Assembly (NCBI GenBank): GCA_903837525.1
Contig: CAILUU010000020.1
Location: forward strand, 1-64,000
Direction of reading: 5' to 3'
From: an uncultured Bacteroidota bacterium
Lineage (GTDB): Bacteria > Bacteroidota > Bacteroidia > Chitinophagales > Chitinophagaceae
DNA: 64,000 nucleotides
Under the pieces are notes generated by a model. It saw only the letters and a list, made by a program, of their open reading frames with translations. It did not search any database and had not been told where the DNA came from. The position numbers and the translations under genes were made by a program. Positions 61,488 through 64,000 of this stretch are shown here, in pieces (within the stretch, counting starts at the first letter, position 1; each line of letters opens with the position of its first letter).

Positions 61488-62611
61488 TGCAGCATTTAAA
61501 AACATATAAACTAAAACAAATTTTATTTGGCATACTGTGGCTTTTACTAGCTATAGCTGCAATTGTGTTGTTAGTTGCTGCCATTAATAAAAAAGAAGAA
61601 AAAAAATGTAAATCGATTGAAATAGAACTTAAAGGTAAGGGTAATAATTTCTTTGTTGAAGAGGCAGATGTATTAGCAATGATGACAAAACTACAAACAA
61701 ATGAAATTATAGGGAGTCCAATAAATACAATCAATATTAGGTTATTAGAAACCGAGTTAGAAAAATCAATTTGGATAAAAAAAGCAGAATTATTTTTTAA
61801 TAATAACGAAGTGCTAAAAGTAAGCATTGAAGAAAGAGAACCTATTGCAAGATTATTTTCCACTAGCGGCACATCGTTTTATATTGATAGCATGCTTTTT
61901 AAATTACCCTTAAGTGATACGTATAGTGCTAAAGTACCTGTTTTTACTGGCTTTCCTTCAGATAAAACAATATTGAGCGAATTGGATAGCATTATTTTAA
62001 AGCAAGTCAAACGCTTAAGTATGGCAATTCAAAAAGATTCTTTTCATACTGCAATGATTGAACAAATTGATATTACCCCACAACTTACGTTTGAATTTAT
62101 ACCCAAAATTGGTAACCAACTAATACAATTTGGTACAGCTACTGATATTGATGCTAAACTATATAAGTTAAAATTATTTTATAAAAAAGTAATAGCAGTT
62201 GAAAGTTGGAATAAATATAGTACAATCAATTTGCAATATGCTAATCAAATTATTGCAAAGCGAAGAGGAGTCGAAGATGTAACTGCAGATTCGTTAAAAG
62301 CCATACAGCTAATGCAACAAATTGCAACCATTGCAGAAAAACAAGCAAGCGATAGTTTACAAACCATACTAATAGATAATAGTAATAATACAACCGATAG
62401 TACAATTATTCAACAAAGTATAGAAAGAGATGAAGAAGCTGTTGTGCCTGGTTTCAATACCATTGAAGAGCCTATTTTAGCAAAACCCTTAAATCCAAAA
62501 CCGCAAGCTGTTGTTGCAAAACCACCAACCCCTAAACCAATGCCAAAAGTTGTAAAACCAAATCCAGCAAAACCAATTGTAAAACCAAAACAACCCGTTA
62601 CAAAAAATTAA
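61487..62611 (+). CDS. ftsQ: Division protein FtsQ with Pro/Lys-rich tail
   Basis: A 374-residue bitopic protein of the FtsQBL complex. A membrane helix (LFGILWLLLAIAAIVLLVAA, about 11-30) is followed by the POTRA-like part (IELKGKGNNFFVEEADVLAM) and the beta domain (NEVLKVSIEEREPIARLFST, TSFYIDSMLF and NKYSTINLQYANQIIAKRRG). From about residue 325 the tail is an unusual run of Lys-Pro repeats (KPLNPKPQ, KPPTPKPMPK, KPNPAKPIVKPKQP). It starts in the murC stop (TAATG); ftsA follows after 72 nt. Confidence 0.9.
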   Translation: MQHLKTYKLKQILFGILWLLLAIAAIVLLVAAINKKEEKKCKSIEIELKGKGNNFFVEEADVLAMMTKLQTNEIIGSPINTINIRLLETELEKSIWIKKAELFFNNNEVLKVSIEEREPIARLFSTSGTSFYIDSMLFKLPLSDTYSAKVPVFTGFPSDKTILSELDSIILKQVKRLSMAIQKDSFHTAMIEQIDITPQLTFEFIPKIGNQLIQFGTATDIDAKLYKLKLFYKKVIAVESWNKYSTINLQYANQIIAKRRGVEDVTADSLKAIQLMQQIATIAEKQASDSLQTILIDNSNNTTDSTIIQQSIERDEEAVVPGFNTIEEPILAKPLNPKPQAVVAKPPTPKPMPKVVKPNPAKPIVKPKQPVTKN

Positions 62612-62683
62612 TAAAATCGATGGTACTAAAACTACCAAAAGAATAAATAACTCAACTAACACAAACACAAAACAAACACAATT

Positions 62684-64000
62684 ATGAATCAAGAACAACC
62701 CATTATTGTAGGCTTAGACATAGGCACTACAAAAATTGCAGCCATAGCTGGCCGCAAAAATGAATACGGCAAGTTAGAAATTTTGGGATTTGGTCGAGCC
62801 AATAGTAATGGCGTACAACATGGTATGGTACTAAATATTGACCAAACTATTAAGGCTATTGAATTAGCTTTAAAAAACTGTTACGACAGTAATCCTAATT
62901 TAGAAATTGGCGAAGTATATGTTGGTATAGCTGGCCATCATATTAAAAGCTTACAAACCCGTGGGGATATTGTACGCCAAGCCGTTGACGATGAAATTAG
63001 TCAGCAAGAAATTGATAGGCTAGTAGCCGATCAATATAGAACCTATATACCAGCTGGCGATCAAATTATTGATGTAATTCCTCAAGAGTTTACAGTTGAT
63101 AATTTTCAAAACATTCCAAATCCAATAGGATATAGTGGTGTAAAAGTTGGTGCAAATTTTCATATTATAACTGGCGATAAAAATGCCATTCGAAATATCA
63201 ATAGAAGTGTAGAAAAATCTGGATTAAAAACAAAAGACTTAGTCCTACAACCATTAGCATCTGCCGCAGCAGTAATGTGTGATCAAGATTTAGAAGCAGG
63301 TGTAGCCATTGTGGACATTGGTGGTGGTACAACAGACTTAGCAGTATTTTATGAGGGAATATTAAAACATACAGCAGTAATTCCGTTTGGTGGCGAAAAT
63401 ATTACTAACGATATTAAAACAGGTTTAGGGGTTTTAAAAACGCAAGCCGAACAAATGAAAGTACAGTTTGGAAGTGCATTAAGCGACGAAGCAAAATCAA
63501 ATGCATTTATTACCATACCAGGTTTACGTGGTATGGCACCAAAAGAAATATCGGTTAAAAATTTAGCATCAATTATACAAGCTCGTATGAGTGAAATTAT
63601 GGATTTTGTAACCTATCACTTAAAGCAAGTAGGATTAGATACTCGTATGTTAAATGGCGGCATAATCCTTACTGGTGGAGGCTCTCAATTAAAGCACTTA
63701 ATTCAATTAACAGAGTACATTACCGGGTTAAATGCACGAATTGGGTATCCTAATGAGCACTTAGCTGGTGGTCATATTGATGAATTAGCAAAGCCAATGT
63801 ATAGTACTTGTATAGGATTAATTTTAAAAGGCTACAACGATTACGAAAATAAAAATAAACAGTTTGAGCAAACCTTTAAACAAGTTGCTATTCCTAATGG
63901 ACTACAACAACAACCAATAGACGAAACCTTAGATGTTGTAGAAAACGAAACAGTAAAAAGCAAAGAACGTAAAACATTAAAAGGTTTTATGGATGGTTTT
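62684..64000 (+). CDS. ftsA: Division protein FtsA (3' end beyond window)
   Basis: The actin-like membrane tether of FtsZ. 439 codons are in view with no stop. Phosphate 1 is VGLDIGTTKIAAIAGRKNEY (about 9-28). Blocks then run VQHGMVLNIDQTIKAIELAL, YVGIAGHHIKSLQTRGDIVR (domain 1C side), DVIPQEFTVDNFQNIPNPIG and HIITGDKNAIRNINRSVEKS. Phosphate 2 is VAIVDIGGGTTDLAVFYEGI (about 207-226), and the adenosine motif is LTGGGSQLKHLIQLTEYI (about 328-345). A linker (QQQPIDETLDVVENE) and a basic KERKTLKGFMDGF lead toward the C-terminal membrane helix outside the window. ftsZ would be expected next. Confidence 0.96.
   Translation, partial: MNQEQPIIVGLDIGTTKIAAIAGRKNEYGKLEILGFGRANSNGVQHGMVLNIDQTIKAIELALKNCYDSNPNLEIGEVYVGIAGHHIKSLQTRGDIVRQAVDDEISQQEIDRLVADQYRTYIPAGDQIIDVIPQEFTVDNFQNIPNPIGYSGVKVGANFHIITGDKNAIRNINRSVEKSGLKTKDLVLQPLASAAAVMCDQDLEAGVAIVDIGGGTTDLAVFYEGILKHTAVIPFGGENITNDIKTGLGVLKTQAEQMKVQFGSALSDEAKSNAFITIPGLRGMAPKEISVKNLASIIQARMSEIMDFVTYHLKQVGLDTRMLNGGIILTGGGSQLKHLIQLTEYITGLNARIGYPNEHLAGGHIDELAKPMYSTCIGLILKGYNDYENKNKQFEQTFKQVAIPNGLQQQPIDETLDVVENETVKSKERKTLKGFMDGF

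Overview
The window is AT-rich DNA from a member of the Bacteroidota. The evidence is a complete gldK-gldL-gldM-gldN type IX secretion (T9SS) and gliding-motor cluster, gldB beside nadE, porT behind ubiE, two TonB-dependent receptors, a DUF4271-hemD pair, atpD-atpC apart from the other ATP synthase genes, and -7 promoter elements of the Bacteroidota form TAnnTTTG. A placement in the Chitinophagales is a guess from gene order and protein style only. I saw no rRNA, tRNA, CRISPR array, transposase or phage gene.

Layout. 1-1712: DUF4271 membrane protein and hemD. 1713-2343: a gene-poor stretch with inverted repeats and a relic of a DUF255 protein. 2344-7283: gldKLMN, closed by a strong terminator. 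7454-17117 (minus strand): gpmI, a haem-binding-domain protein, a small membrane protein, a haem-type TonB receptor, an ECF sigma factor with a protein that joins an anti-sigma-like N-terminus to an outer-membrane barrel, a lipoprotein, and uvrC split by one extra base in a 10-base homopolymer. 17239-23342: DUF4783, nadC, a SUI1-like factor, apaG, a desaturase, gldB and nadE. 23343-26218: a decayed region with a GbsR/MarR regulator, a broken membrane gene under a matching operator, remnants of a YbjQ protein and of a T9SS-secreted protein, and intact DCC, CoA-binding and YkuK genes. 26450-37897: engB, ubiE, porT, a RemB/Wzi-like barrel, dihydroorotase, a short MutS-like ATPase, comM, an ABC exporter, a SemiSWEET and a DUF983 protein. 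37845-39070: pseudogenes of DUF2721 and vanW. 39117-42886: a TonB receptor with a promoter and dyad operator, a lipoprotein, and a secreted protein made of 23-residue repeats. 42883-49174: Sua5, atpD, atpC, an acyltransferase, YqgE and a histidine kinase. 49327-64000: the division and cell-wall (dcw) cluster mraZ-rsmH-ftsL-ftsI-murE-mraY-murD-ftsW-murG-murC-ftsQ-ftsA, cut by the window end within ftsA; murF is absent from it.

How it fits together. The T9SS genes (gldKLMN, porT, gldB, RemB-like) lie in four places and form parts of one envelope machine. The dcw cluster builds peptidoglycan precursors and the divisome, probably under MraZ, whose 10-bp repeat operator is visible. The two TonB receptors serve uptake of haem or metals.

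Three patterns stand out. First, seven genes are broken or reduced to remnants, which suggests recent gene loss. Second, at least eight start codons lie only 4-8 nt behind a perfect TAnnTTTG element, which implies leaderless or nearly leaderless mRNAs. Third, short GC-rich CCCTTTAGGGG-type repeats sit between genes and appear to have entered the murC coding sequence.
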